Program-made: the position numbers and the translations under genes
Assembly (NCBI GenBank): GCA_029719485.1
Contig: CP120722.1
Span: forward strand, 3,906,001 to 3,970,000
DNA: 64,000 nucleotides
Direction of reading: 5' to 3'
DNA from: Kiritimatiellota bacterium B12222
Lineage (GTDB): Bacteria > Verrucomicrobiota > Kiritimatiellia > SS1-B-03-39 > UBA6053
Shown: positions 9,356 to 17,797 of the stretch, in pieces
Layout: each line of letters begins with the position of its first letter
Numbering within the stretch: position 1 is the first letter of the stretch
The notes under the pieces: model-generated
Database searches by the model: none
What the model was told of the DNA's origin: nothing
Seen by the model: the letters and a program-made list of their open reading frames with translations, nothing else

Positions 9356-10143
9356 TGAAATAACCCCTTGCCTTCTGTGAGCGCTTTAATCAAAAAAGTT
9401 CCTTTGGCATCTTCTTTCCCCTGCACCAATAATGTGGGTTTCAACATCATCGCAGGCGCTTTGCTGGCAAAGGCTACCCGACTCCAACTTTCATCACTAC
9501 GAACCACTACACTGGATTCATTAGAGCACAGTCTTTTGTTTTCAGTTAAATAGATGCTCAAGTACTGCACCCGTAAACACATGCGCTCAAAAGTCATTTT
9601 TTCTTTCGATTGATTTCGTATCCGCATCGGACAAATCACCCGAGCCGGTCCAAAATCTAAATTCTCCCCCTCTCTGCGTGCCAAAGTTCGCATCGCGTAA
9701 CATAACTCTCCATCGGTGGGGAGACCAAACCAGGTGTTGGATAAGGGATGCACAGTTTCTTCCAAAAGCGTCAACCCATTGGGTGTCTGCAAACAAAACG
9801 AAACGGGAACCCCGACAAAAATATTCACCCGCTCTCCCGGAATCAAGGTGTAGGGATACTCTGGACGCACCACCACCGGACGGTTGGGAAAAGCAGGCAT
9901 AATTTTAAGCGTGGGCACATCTTCAACCGATGCCAAACGGCGCCAGGAAACCTCTTTTTCAGGCTCATCCTTTAAAAATTCAATCACCTTTTCCTCTGAA
10001 GGACTGTCCACCCGAGATGTGCCCACAATCCAGTCTCCCTCTTCCACCTTCCAGTAAACTTCACTATTTTCAACCCGCACCCCCTTATGGGGACCGTGCG
10101 GTGAAATAAGCGTTTTCCAAAGTTCAGGCGTTGTTGAGTTCAT
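9352..10143 (-). CDS. DUF432-like protein of the ion-channel operon
   Basis: 263 residues from ATG 10143, which lies 5 bases after the corA stop; the open frame runs further upstream inside corA but without support. There is no signal peptide or clear membrane helix. The protein is rich in beta-type segments and aromatic residues. I recall that DUF432 proteins are encoded next to MscS-type channels. Length, context and the overall look agree, but there is no catalytic motif to prove it. Flanked by corA (5-bp gap) and mscS (4-bp overlap), it is probably a soluble accessory or regulator of the channel. Confidence 0.55.
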   Translation of the reverse strand: MNSTTPELWKTLISPHGPHKGVRVENSEVYWKVEEGDWIVGTSRVDSPSEEKVIEFLKDEPEKEVSWRRLASVEDVPTLKIMPAFPNRPVVVRPEYPYTLIPGERVNIFVGVPVSFCLQTPNGLTLLEETVHPLSNTWFGLPTDGELCYAMRTLARREGENLDFGPARVICPMRIRNQSKEKMTFERMCLRVQYLSIYLTENKRLCSNESSVVVRSDESWSRVAFASKAPAMMLKPTLLVQGKEDAKGTFLIKALTEGKGLFQ

Positions 10144-10148
10144 AAAAT

Positions 10149-11273
10149 TTATTTTTTCCGGGGGCCACGGCCGATCCATCCCAAGTTCCAAAAGAAATAC
10201 ACCATAGCCGTACCGATCATTAACATCAAGAGCCAGACAAAGGGGTATCCATATTTCCAATCCAATTCCGGCATATTAAATTTGCTGGCCACCGGAGAAA
10301 AATTCATCCCGTAAATCCCTGCAATGAAGGTAAGCGGAATGAACACCGTAGAAATAATGGTCAGTACTTTAATAATTTCATTCAAATTATCACTACTCAC
10401 CGCCCGTTGCAAATCAAACAACGCCGTGCTGGTATCCCGCAATTGATCCACAATTCCCAACGCCCTCATCGCATGGTCTTTCACATCACGAAAATAAGGA
10501 ATGGTATCTTGCGCCAACCAATCCTGATGCAAACGGATCAGTTGATCAGGCACCAAGGACTGATTTAGCAGAATTCGCCGTAAAATCATAATTTCTCTGC
10601 GTAAATTATGGATTTCACTCGACCGGCCATGCCCACTGCCCTCCTCTAATAATCCACCTTCCAACTGTTCTGCGGCTTCATCATAAAAATCAAGTACCGG
10701 AAAACTTTGATCCACCAACAAATCCAAGGCCACATAAAACAAATAATCCACCTGACTCTGCAACAGTCGCCGCCCTCCCTTTTCAAAGCGCTCAACCACG
10801 CCTCTTAGTTGAGAAATCGCTTCCGCCTGAAAACTCACCAGAAAAGCTTGCCCCAAAAAAAGCCCGACTTGTTCAAAATCCAATTCTTCTTCCATTAAGG
10901 TAGGCACCTGCAATACCGTAAACAGCACATCATCATAACTGGTCGTATTGGGATGCTGATGCAAATTCATCACATCTTCCAAGGCCAAGCGGTGCAACCC
11001 AAACAACACCCCAATCTCTGCGATCAGTTTCGCATCCCCCAACCCGTTCACATCCAACCAAATCCACTGACCTTCCTTCAAATGGTCTTTTTTCTCCTTC
11101 AAGGTCTTCAAAGAAACCGAGGGGAAATATTCCCATTCTCCATCTCCGGAAATCAACACATCCAGCCGCGGAGCGGGTGAATCTTCCGGCGCAATCAACA
11201 GCCCGGGAGCGGAGCCAGGTCGTCGGTCGCCTTGCATGGCAGGTTGTGCACGGTGGTCCAAAGGATTTTTCAT
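10149..11273 (-). CDS. corA: Magnesium/cobalt transporter CorA
   Basis: 374 residues. There is a long cytoplasmic N-domain with helical stretches. The C-terminal pair of membrane helices contains the diagnostic loop YGMNF (IAGIYGMNFSP) and ends in a basic tail (GRGPRKK). CorA pentamers take up Mg2+, Co2+ and Ni2+. The N-terminal 40 residues are a Pro/Arg-rich extension. It is the first gene of a three-gene minus-strand unit with the DUF432-like gene and mscS. Coupling of a divalent-cation channel to a mechanosensitive channel suggests a shared role in ion or osmotic balance. Confidence 0.94.
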   Translation of the reverse strand: MKNPLDHRAQPAMQGDRRPGSAPGLLIAPEDSPAPRLDVLISGDGEWEYFPSVSLKTLKEKKDHLKEGQWIWLDVNGLGDAKLIAEIGVLFGLHRLALEDVMNLHQHPNTTSYDDVLFTVLQVPTLMEEELDFEQVGLFLGQAFLVSFQAEAISQLRGVVERFEKGGRRLLQSQVDYLFYVALDLLVDQSFPVLDFYDEAAEQLEGGLLEEGSGHGRSSEIHNLRREIMILRRILLNQSLVPDQLIRLHQDWLAQDTIPYFRDVKDHAMRALGIVDQLRDTSTALFDLQRAVSSDNLNEIIKVLTIISTVFIPLTFIAGIYGMNFSPVASKFNMPELDWKYGYPFVWLLMLMIGTAMVYFFWNLGWIGRGPRKK

Positions 11274-11662
11274 GCCTGAAACCTACCTGAAAAGGAACAA
11301 GATGAAAGCTGGATTTGTTTGAAAAGAAGTCCTTACAAGAAAAGACCTGCATTTCCCCCCTTATCCTCCCCCCCCAAATTCCGGATGCGTGCATGTATTA
11401 AGCCGTATTCACCTCCCCGCATTCACAAAAGTTGATGCAAATAGATCTTACACCCCACCATTCTAAAATTGTACAAACCCCTAGCCCAAGAATACATTAA
11501 TGTACTCATTAACCGAATAAATGATATTTTAAAAGTTATTAACAGAAATCTAATACATTTTATGATAGAAAAGAGCAACTTGAAGCGTACAAAGAACAAT
11601 GGAAAACATCTTATCTACCCTTACCTTTTCTTAAAAACATAAAGCAATACCCCCTAAAAAAT
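11274..11662. other. AT-rich intergenic region between divergent corA and PEP-CTERM genes
   Basis: 389 bp with no supported gene. The right half is strongly AT-rich. It holds a perfect 12-bp palindrome TACATTAATGTA (11493-11504) and, about 35 bp after it, a promoter-like pair TTAACA / TATGAT (11539-11566). No tRNA or other RNA fold was recognised. Confidence 0.6.
11539..11566 (+). promoter_or_regulatory. Candidate sigma-70 promoter for the tandem PEP-CTERM genes
   Basis: TTAACA (11539-11544), a 16-bp spacer, then TATGAT (11561-11566). This would give a leader of about 90 nt to the ATG at 11663. The palindrome TACATTAATGTA at 11493-11504 just upstream could be an operator. Prediction by eye only. 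Confidence 0.4.
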
Positions 11663-12277
11663 ATGAAAAAATCTAACTTATTTACCAAACTATTATTAGG
11701 AGTAGCAATTCTCAGCTTGAGCTTATGCTCTTATGGAGAAATTATATTACTCGATAATACAGGAAGCCCAGGTACAGGGGACAATCTTGATGGAATCGAA
11801 ACGGTTCCAACTACTATCAATATGCCGGAAATCCCTGGACTCCAGATGACGATCACGGCAATTCTGGGTACGGATACTGGGGCAGAATTAAACTCCACTT
11901 CAACTTCCTTAGGTATTAACTCCGATAACGACACTGATACAGATGCCTTCGAAGCAGCATTCGGACAAGGATTTTCGTTTAGCTTTAATCAGGATGTATC
12001 CATTACCCAGTTAGACTTCACAACTTTTGATTCAGGTGAAGTATTCAATTTTGGTGGCGTAACTATTGAAAATGATGACTTATCAAACAAAACGACAGAC
12101 ATCTATGATTTTTCTTCGCCCTTACTCGTTTCAGCAAATTCAGTAATCAGCATGAGCGCCACTACCGGAACCATCGGCATAGAAAAGATGACCTTAACCG
12201 CCATCCCCGAGCCCTCCATCGCAGCCCTCCTCCTCATCGGAATGGGATTCCTCGTTCGCTTCATCCGCAAAAAATAA
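11663..12277 (+). CDS. PEP-CTERM exported protein, copy A
   Basis: 204 residues. It has an N-terminal signal peptide (KKSNLFTKLLLGVAILSLSL, likely cut near CSYG/E). The middle region is acidic and rich in Thr, Ser, Asn and Gly. The C-terminal sorting signal has the motif PEPS, a hydrophobic helix (IAALLLIGMGFLV) and a basic tail RFIRKK. PEP-CTERM proteins are processed by exosortase/archaeosortase and linked to surface polysaccharide; no exosortase lies in this window. It is a tandem paralogue of the next gene, 17 bp apart: both share MPEIPGLQMTITAILG / LPEIPSLEMTVTAVLG and a common FDxFE(A/E)xF...FDKDVSIT(E/Q) pattern. The body domain is unrecognised. Confidence 0.85.
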   Translation: MKKSNLFTKLLLGVAILSLSLCSYGEIILLDNTGSPGTGDNLDGIETVPTTINMPEIPGLQMTITAILGTDTGAELNSTSTSLGINSDNDTDTDAFEAAFGQGFSFSFNQDVSITQLDFTTFDSGEVFNFGGVTIENDDLSNKTTDIYDFSSPLLVSANSVISMSATTGTIGIEKMTLTAIPEPSIAALLLIGMGFLVRFIRKK

Positions 12278-12294
12278 AATAGAGATCACTTATC

Positions 12295-12903
12295 ATGAAA
12301 AACAAATTTATCATTTTACTCGCCGTCCTTGGACTGGCTTCTGTGAATAGTTGGGGGGCGGTTATAGACTTAACCAATTCTGGCACTGGTGCGGAACTGG
12401 ATGCCATTGGAAGTTCTGTTCCTGGATCATTTAACTTACCAGAAATTCCAAGTCTTGAAATGACCGTCACTGCGGTTCTTGGAAATGATAGCCCATCATT
12501 GAATGCTACAGCAGCTTCTCTTGGTGTTAATTCTGCAGCAACAACCGGGGCAGGGGATGATACGGATCAATTTGATGCACTTTTTGAGGAAGGCTTTATT
12601 TTTGAATTCGATAAAGACGTTTCAATAACAGAGATTAACTTCATCAGCTTTGGATCTTCTGATTCATTTAGTTTTGGAGGTACTTCTATAACTTTTTCAG
12701 ATCCAAATCTTGATGATAGTGTTTACACATTCTCGGCTCCATTCGTCGTGACAGCTGGCACTTCTATTTCAGCTCAAGTCACTAATGGTTCAATTGGCAT
12801 GGAAAGCATGACACTTACCGTAATCCCAGAACCCTCTTCCATGGTACTCATGGGATTGGTTGGATTGGCTGCCGTGATGATGCTCAAGAAACGCAAAAAA
12901 TAG
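12295..12903 (+). CDS. PEP-CTERM exported protein, copy B
   Basis: 202 residues, start preceded by AGAGAT. Signal peptide KFIILLAVLGLASVNSWGA, a body of about 150 residues homologous to the preceding gene, and the C-terminal signal PEPSSMVLMGLVGLAAVMML with tail KKRKK. The pair probably arose by tandem duplication and is likely co-transcribed, ending at the hairpin at 12929-12960. The predicted place is the cell surface or exopolymer after exosortase-type processing. No enzymatic motif was seen. Confidence 0.86.
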   Translation: MKNKFIILLAVLGLASVNSWGAVIDLTNSGTGAELDAIGSSVPGSFNLPEIPSLEMTVTAVLGNDSPSLNATAASLGVNSAATTGAGDDTDQFDALFEEGFIFEFDKDVSITEINFISFGSSDSFSFGGTSITFSDPNLDDSVYTFSAPFVVTAGTSISAQVTNGSIGMESMTLTVIPEPSSMVLMGLVGLAAVMMLKKRKK

Positions 12904-12928
12904 CCGTTCACGGAATCTGCATTTTCAG

Positions 12929-12960
12929 AAAACCCCTGCGGGAAATTCCGTGGGGGTTTT
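12929..12960 (+). terminator. Terminator after the PEP-CTERM pair
   Basis: The stem AAAACCCCTGCGG with CCGTGGGGGTTTT (two wobble pairs) encloses loop GAAATT. The 3' arm ends in four T and the sequence after it is T/G-rich. It lies 26 bp after the stop codon. Confidence 0.75.
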
Positions 12961-13037
12961 GTGTTGTCTGGTTTAAACCCTGTGGACTCAGAAACGCCAC
13001 CCGTACACCTTCGGCGCACCTATTCATATCTCTACAC

Positions 13038-13065
13038 ATCTCGGGGGCACGGCCCCCGAGCTAAA
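13038..13065 (+). repeat. REP-like palindrome, left copy
   Basis: Perfect 9-bp stem CTCGGGGGC / GCCCCCGAG (13040-13048 with 13052-13060, loop ACG). With its flanks it is 28 bp that recur exactly, in reverse orientation, at 13465-13492. Confidence 0.85.
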
Positions 13066-13140
13066 CGCGACGGCACCTCCGGCACCACAAGCACGATTAC
13101 AATCATAGGCCACTTGCGGTAGTTAAAACCCAAATACCTC

Positions 13141-13250
13141 ACCTGCTGGCAGGCCCAACGGGCTGATCCCCCAAAGGCCGGTGCAAAGCGCCGGTATATC
13201 AATTCACCCCACCATAAATAGAGGCCTGAAAGGCTGATTCCCTCACTACT
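13141..13250 (+). repeat. Hairpin-rich direct repeat, unit 1
   Basis: About 110 bp, repeated at 13286-13394 with few differences. Each unit holds three short hairpins: GCCC-AAC-GGGC, CCGGTGC-AAA-GCGCCGG and GGCCT-GAAA-GGCT. The three hairpins have small A-rich loops, a pattern also seen in the 68-bp repeats at 30315-30480 although the sequences differ. Confidence 0.8.
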
Positions 13251-13285
13251 GCTTGGCCACAACATCCACCATACGCCTCCGAACA

Positions 13286-13394
13286 ACCTGCTGGCAGGCC
13301 CAACGGGCTGATCCCCCAAAGACCGGTGCGAAGCGCCGGTACAGAATACACCCAACCATAAATAGAGGCCTAAAAGGCTGACCCTCTCACTGCA
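13286..13394 (+). repeat. Hairpin-rich direct repeat, unit 2
   Basis: Second copy of the unit at 13141, offset 144-145 bp. The first 36 bases (acctgctgg to cccccaaag) are identical; divergence is concentrated between the CCGG hairpin and CATAAATAGAGGCCT. The flanking copy of CATACGCCTCCG (13269, 13439) suggests the repeat extends further in decayed form. Confidence 0.8.
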
Positions 13395-13464
13395 TGGTCA
13401 AGAAAGCCGCCTACGGAATCTCCGCCAAGCTCGCGCACCATACGCCTCCGGAGGAGGCAAGGCA

Positions 13465-13492
13465 TTTAGCTCGGGGGCCGTGCCCCCGAGAT
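13465..13492 (-). repeat. REP-like palindrome, right inverted copy
   Basis: Exact reverse complement of 13038-13065, with stem CTCGGGGGC / GCCCCCGAG and loop CGT. It lies about 55 bp from the valS stop codon and could also act as a 3'-end stabiliser for the valS transcript, though it has no T tract. Confidence 0.85.
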
Positions 13493-13547
13493 AAAACACC
13501 GCCCATTTCCGGCGACCCGGATGGGGTGCGGGCAACGCTACGCCCTC

Positions 13548-16211
13548 TTATTTTTCCAAGCTCTTCAACAATCCACGGATTTTATCCGCTTTCTCGATCA
13601 ACTCTTGTTGTTGTGCGCGTTGCTGCTCCACAACTTTCTCAGGCGCTTTGCTGATAAAGGCATCATTCGACAACCGTGCGTGACTGCGATTAATATGTCC
13701 TTCGAGTTCATCCAACTGTTTTTGCAGTCGGGCGATTTCGGCTTCAACATCAATCAAATCATCCGCCGGCATATACACGTTACCTGCTTTGCTCACCAAT
13801 CCAGGTACTGCGCCTTGCGCTTTGTAGTCGGATTGTACCGTTACCTTGCCTCGTACCAAACGGTTCAAGGATTCGAGTTCTTGCCCCAAAGCTTCTTCCA
13901 GCTTGGTTGAGGCCGGACGTACGATAAAGGCGATTTCTTGAGAAGGCTTGATATTGTAATCCGCACGCAACTGACGTGCGACCCGAATCAAGTCCCGTTT
14001 CGCGTCCACAAAAACCATGTTTTCATCGGTTAAGGCCCAGGCCTCACGCGTCTCTTTATCAAAGGCTTTCGGCCACGCAGATTTCATCAGGAAGTCCCCG
14101 TCCCCACGATAGCCCATGTCTTCCCACAGTTCTTCGGTAATAAAGGGCATCAACGGATGCAATAGGGTCAAGGCCGTTTTGAACGCGTAATGCATCACCA
14201 TCAGGGTGTGCCTAATACTCGCTTCATCACCCGAATTTAAGGGTTCTTTTGCATACTCTAAATACCAGTCACAAAAGTCATGACGAATAAAGCCGTACAC
14301 TTCCTGAGAGTAATCATTAAAACGATAACTGTCTAAATGACTATTCACTTTGCGAATGGTTTGATGCAAACGGGTCAACAAATGACGATCATCACTGCTC
14401 AACAGCGCAGGATTCAACGCCTCCAGCGTCGAAACCGTTTCATACCCTTCACTCTTCATTTGCATGAAACGGGCCGCATTCCAAATTTTGGTGGAATAAT
14501 TACGTCCCATTTCAAAATCGTTTTCGCCAATTTTCACATCCTGCCCCGTGGCATTCAATGTAATCAAACTAAAACGTAGCGCATCCGCAGAGAAATCTTT
14601 GATAATTTCCAAGGGATCAATGGAGTTCCCTAAACTTTTGCTTTGTTTACGGCCTTCTTTATCGCGCACCACGCCATGCAGATACACCGTGTCAAACGGA
14701 ACCTGTTTCATGAAGGTTGTTCCTGCCATCACCATACGGGCCACCCAAAAGAAAATAATATCCGGTGCCGTCACCAAAGTCGAACTCGGGTACCAGGTTT
14801 TCAGCGCTTCGGTTTCATTGGGCCAGCCATGAACAGAAAAAGGCCACAACCATGAAGAAAACCAGGTATCCATCACGTCTTCTTCCTGACGAATATCAGT
14901 TGCGCCACTTGGAGATTCCGTAGGCGTTTCACGTGAGGCCCACACTTCGCCCGTGCTGTCGCAATAATAAATCGGAATACGGTGCCCCCACCACAACTGA
15001 CGAGAGATGCACCAGTCGCGAATGTTATCCATCCAGTTCATGTAAACTTTGTTCCAGCGTTCCGGCACAAACTTCACTTCCCCACTTTCAACTGCATCTT
15101 TTGCGCGTTTTGCCAATGGTTCCATTTTCACAAACCACTGTAAGGACAGACGGGGTTCAATCACCGTTTTGCTGCGGTAACAATGCCCCACTTGATGCAC
15201 ATGTTCTTCAATTTTTTCAATGAGACCTTGCGCTTCCAAGTCTGCGAGCAATTTTTTACGACACTCAAAACGATCCATGCCTTCGTAAGGACCGGCCTCT
15301 TCATTCATGGTGCCATCCGGATTCATCACATTGATCGGGGTCAGGTTATGACGATTGCCCATATCAAAATCGTTAGGATCATGCGCAGGCGTAATTTTCA
15401 CAATACCGGTTCCAAATTCCGGATCCACATAATCGTCTTCGATCACGGGTAATGCACGCCCCATAACCGGCAGAATCACCTTCTTGGTTTTCAATTCTGT
15501 ATAACGTTTGTCACGCGGATTCACGGCCACCGCCACATCCCCCATTAAGGTTTCAGGACGTGTCGTCGCCACCACAATGTACTCATCCTTTCCACCACCT
15601 TCAATGGGGTAACGGATATGATAAAGATGTCCCGTAATTTCCTCATACTCCACCTCATCATCAGAAAGAGCGGTCTGTAAACCCGTACTCCAATTGATAA
15701 TGTAGTTGCCTTGGTAAATAAGACCTTGCTCATAGAGCTGAATAAACACTTCTTTTACCGCGTCACTCAGACCTTCATCCATGGTGAAGCGTTCGCGTGT
15801 CCAATCACAAGAACACCCCATGCTCCGCAACTGTTGAATAATAGTACTTCCGTACTGCTCTTTCCACTCCCACACCCGTTCCACAAAAGCTTCACGCCCC
15901 ATTTCACGACGAGTTAATCCCTCTTCGCGCAATTGACGCTCCACCACGGATTGCGTGGCAATCCCTGCATGATCGGTTCCAGGAATCCATACCGCATTGT
16001 ACCCGCTCATGCGTTTCCAGCGTATCAAAATATCCTGAATAGAATTATTTAAGGCATGACCAATATGTAGACGGCCGGTGACATTGGGCGGCGGAATAAC
16101 AATGCTGTACGGTTCACCTTCTGCATGAGGGTCGGCGGTAAAACAACCGGCCTCCTCCCAGCGGGCATACCATTTCTTTTCAACGGGATCTGAGTTGTAA
16201 TTTTTTTCCAT
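13548..16211 (-). CDS. valS: Valyl-tRNA synthetase
   Basis: 887 residues from ATG 16211 with AGGA upstream; an in-frame TTG two codons earlier is less likely. It charges tRNA-Val. It has the class I HIGH motif in PPNVTGRLHIGHALN, and the CP1 editing region contains TTRPETLMGDVAVAV and GTGIVKITPAHDPND. The KMSKS loop reads GRKQSKSLGNS (Met replaced by Gln). The C-terminus has the ValRS coiled-coil arm with alternating Glu/Lys/Arg (about 820-885). It is the last gene of the hom/apgM-like/lysC/cimA/valS unit, 11 bp after cimA, fitting a branched-chain/aspartate theme. Confidence 0.97.
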   Translation of the reverse strand: MEKNYNSDPVEKKWYARWEEAGCFTADPHAEGEPYSIVIPPPNVTGRLHIGHALNNSIQDILIRWKRMSGYNAVWIPGTDHAGIATQSVVERQLREEGLTRREMGREAFVERVWEWKEQYGSTIIQQLRSMGCSCDWTRERFTMDEGLSDAVKEVFIQLYEQGLIYQGNYIINWSTGLQTALSDDEVEYEEITGHLYHIRYPIEGGGKDEYIVVATTRPETLMGDVAVAVNPRDKRYTELKTKKVILPVMGRALPVIEDDYVDPEFGTGIVKITPAHDPNDFDMGNRHNLTPINVMNPDGTMNEEAGPYEGMDRFECRKKLLADLEAQGLIEKIEEHVHQVGHCYRSKTVIEPRLSLQWFVKMEPLAKRAKDAVESGEVKFVPERWNKVYMNWMDNIRDWCISRQLWWGHRIPIYYCDSTGEVWASRETPTESPSGATDIRQEEDVMDTWFSSWLWPFSVHGWPNETEALKTWYPSSTLVTAPDIIFFWVARMVMAGTTFMKQVPFDTVYLHGVVRDKEGRKQSKSLGNSIDPLEIIKDFSADALRFSLITLNATGQDVKIGENDFEMGRNYSTKIWNAARFMQMKSEGYETVSTLEALNPALLSSDDRHLLTRLHQTIRKVNSHLDSYRFNDYSQEVYGFIRHDFCDWYLEYAKEPLNSGDEASIRHTLMVMHYAFKTALTLLHPLMPFITEELWEDMGYRGDGDFLMKSAWPKAFDKETREAWALTDENMVFVDAKRDLIRVARQLRADYNIKPSQEIAFIVRPASTKLEEALGQELESLNRLVRGKVTVQSDYKAQGAVPGLVSKAGNVYMPADDLIDVEAEIARLQKQLDELEGHINRSHARLSNDAFISKAPEKVVEQQRAQQQELIEKADKIRGLLKSLEK

Positions 16212-16222
16212 AACCAAGTATC

Positions 16223-17797
16223 CTAAATGGATTCCTCTAAAAATAATTTGTATTCAACAGACTCAACCAAGGCCTCCCAAGAGGCATCAATTAAGTTTTC
16301 GGAAACACCGGTGGTATTCCATGTTCGTTTGCCATCGGTAGATTCAATCAACACCCGGGTTTTGGCCAAAGTGGATTGTTCAGGGTCTAAAATGCGCACC
16401 CGAAAATCAGTCAATTTAACTTCGTTAATCACCGGAAAGAATCGCGCCAACGCTTTGCGCAACGCCAAATCAAGAGCAGCCACGGGTCCATCCCCTTCAG
16501 CCACCGTGTATTCCGTTTCACCATCGACTGTAATTTTCACCGATGCTTCAGCCAACTGATCTTTTTCGCCGGCACGGAATTCATTGATAATGCGGTAGCC
16601 CAACACGTCAAAAAAGGAGCGATGATTCTTCAGGACCTTCTGTACCAGCATATAAAATGAGGCATCTGCTCCTTCAAATTCATAGCCATCTTTTTCCAGT
16701 CGCTCGAGTTCATTTAAGACTTCCCGTACTTCCGGAGACGTTTTGTCCACTTGCACGCCCATATCCAAAATCTTGAGCAACACATTACTGGTGCCCGAAA
16801 GTTCAGAAATTAAAATATGACGCCCATTCCCCACCGCAGCGGGAGGAATATGCTCAAAACTGCTGGCATTTTTGCGAACCCCATCCACATGCATCCCCGC
16901 CTTATGCGCAAAAGCATGCTCGCCCACATAGGGGGATTTGGGATTGGGACGCTGATTCGCGATTTCATCAATATTCCGCGACAAATCACTCAATTTGGCC
17001 AAAGGCAAACTCGCAGCAAACGCCCGTTTCATTTTAAACGACAAGTTGGCCACCACCGGAATTAAATCGGCATTGCCGCAACGCTCTCCATATCCATTGA
17101 TGGTACCTTGCACATGATTTGCTCCCGCTCGAATCGCCTCTAAACTATTCGCAAGTCCACAACCTCCATCATTGTGCGCGTGTATCCCCAACTCACACCC
17201 CATCGCGGCTTTCACCTCTTGAGTGATCCTGAAAACTTCATGCGGCATCACCCCACCATTGGTATCACACAATACCAATACCGAAGCCCCGGCATCCCGC
17301 GCGGCAGTCAAGGACGCCAAAGCATAATCAGGATCGGCCATATACCCATCAAAAAAATGTTCGGCATCATAGACCACTTCTTTGTCGTGCTGACGCAACC
17401 AATCAACGGTTTCAGCAATCATCGCCAAGTTTTCATCCCGGGTGGTACGCAAAACCTCTTCCACATGTAAGGTCCATGATTTTCCGAAGATCGTACAAAT
17501 CGGGGTGTCTGCTTTGAGCAATGCCTGGCAGCCGTGATCATCAGCAGGTGAGATCTTTGCCCGGCGTGTACTACCAAAAGCAGCAATGCGGGCATGTTGT
17601 AAGTTCAAGGCTTTGACATCTTCAAAAAACGCCAAATCTTTCGGATTGCTAGCGGCATAGCCCCCTTCAATCATATCGATTCCAAACTCATCCAACAATT
17701 TCACCACCTGCAATTTGCCTGCAGGAGAAAAAGAGATGCCCTTCCCCTGCGCACCATCACGCAAGGTGGTATCATATAACGTTACCGGAGCGCTCAT
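16223..17797 (-). CDS. cimA: (R)-citramalate synthase
   Basis: 524 residues, DRE-TIM metallolyase family: LYDTTLRDGAQGKGISFS at the N-terminus, metal ligands in HAHNDGGCGLANS, and GYGERCGNADLIPVV. Length and motifs fit the long citramalate synthase branch rather than 2-isopropylmalate synthase. A C-terminal LeuA-type regulatory domain is present (about 400-520). It condenses acetyl-CoA and pyruvate to citramalate, giving 2-oxobutanoate for isoleucine without threonine deaminase; leuB at 39326 could serve the later steps. The ATG overlaps the lysC stop by four bases; valS follows after 11 bp. Confidence 0.9.
   Translation of the reverse strand: MSAPVTLYDTTLRDGAQGKGISFSPAGKLQVVKLLDEFGIDMIEGGYAASNPKDLAFFEDVKALNLQHARIAAFGSTRRAKISPADDHGCQALLKADTPICTIFGKSWTLHVEEVLRTTRDENLAMIAETVDWLRQHDKEVVYDAEHFFDGYMADPDYALASLTAARDAGASVLVLCDTNGGVMPHEVFRITQEVKAAMGCELGIHAHNDGGCGLANSLEAIRAGANHVQGTINGYGERCGNADLIPVVANLSFKMKRAFAASLPLAKLSDLSRNIDEIANQRPNPKSPYVGEHAFAHKAGMHVDGVRKNASSFEHIPPAAVGNGRHILISELSGTSNVLLKILDMGVQVDKTSPEVREVLNELERLEKDGYEFEGADASFYMLVQKVLKNHRSFFDVLGYRIINEFRAGEKDQLAEASVKITVDGETEYTVAEGDGPVAALDLALRKALARFFPVINEVKLTDFRVRILDPEQSTLAKTRVLIESTDGKRTWNTTGVSENLIDASWEALVESVEYKLFLEESI

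Larger units (their letters stand above)
12964..13547. repeat. Repeat island with mirrored palindromes and two 110-bp direct repeats
   Basis: 584 bp without a gene, lying between the PEP-CTERM terminator and the 3' end of valS. A 28-bp sequence at 13038-13065 recurs as an exact inverted copy at 13465-13492. Each is itself a hairpin, CTCGGGGGC with GCCCCCGAG around a 3-nt loop. Between them lie two direct repeats about 145 bp apart (listed separately). The whole resembles a REP/BIME-like mosaic, the kind of element mobilised by RAYT transposases, one of which is encoded at 33341-34513. The link to that particular RAYT is inference. Confidence 0.7.

Noticed and set aside
12964..13547. CRISPR array
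   Set aside because: Only two repeat units of about 110 bp with degenerate spacing and hairpins; no spacer structure or cas genes.
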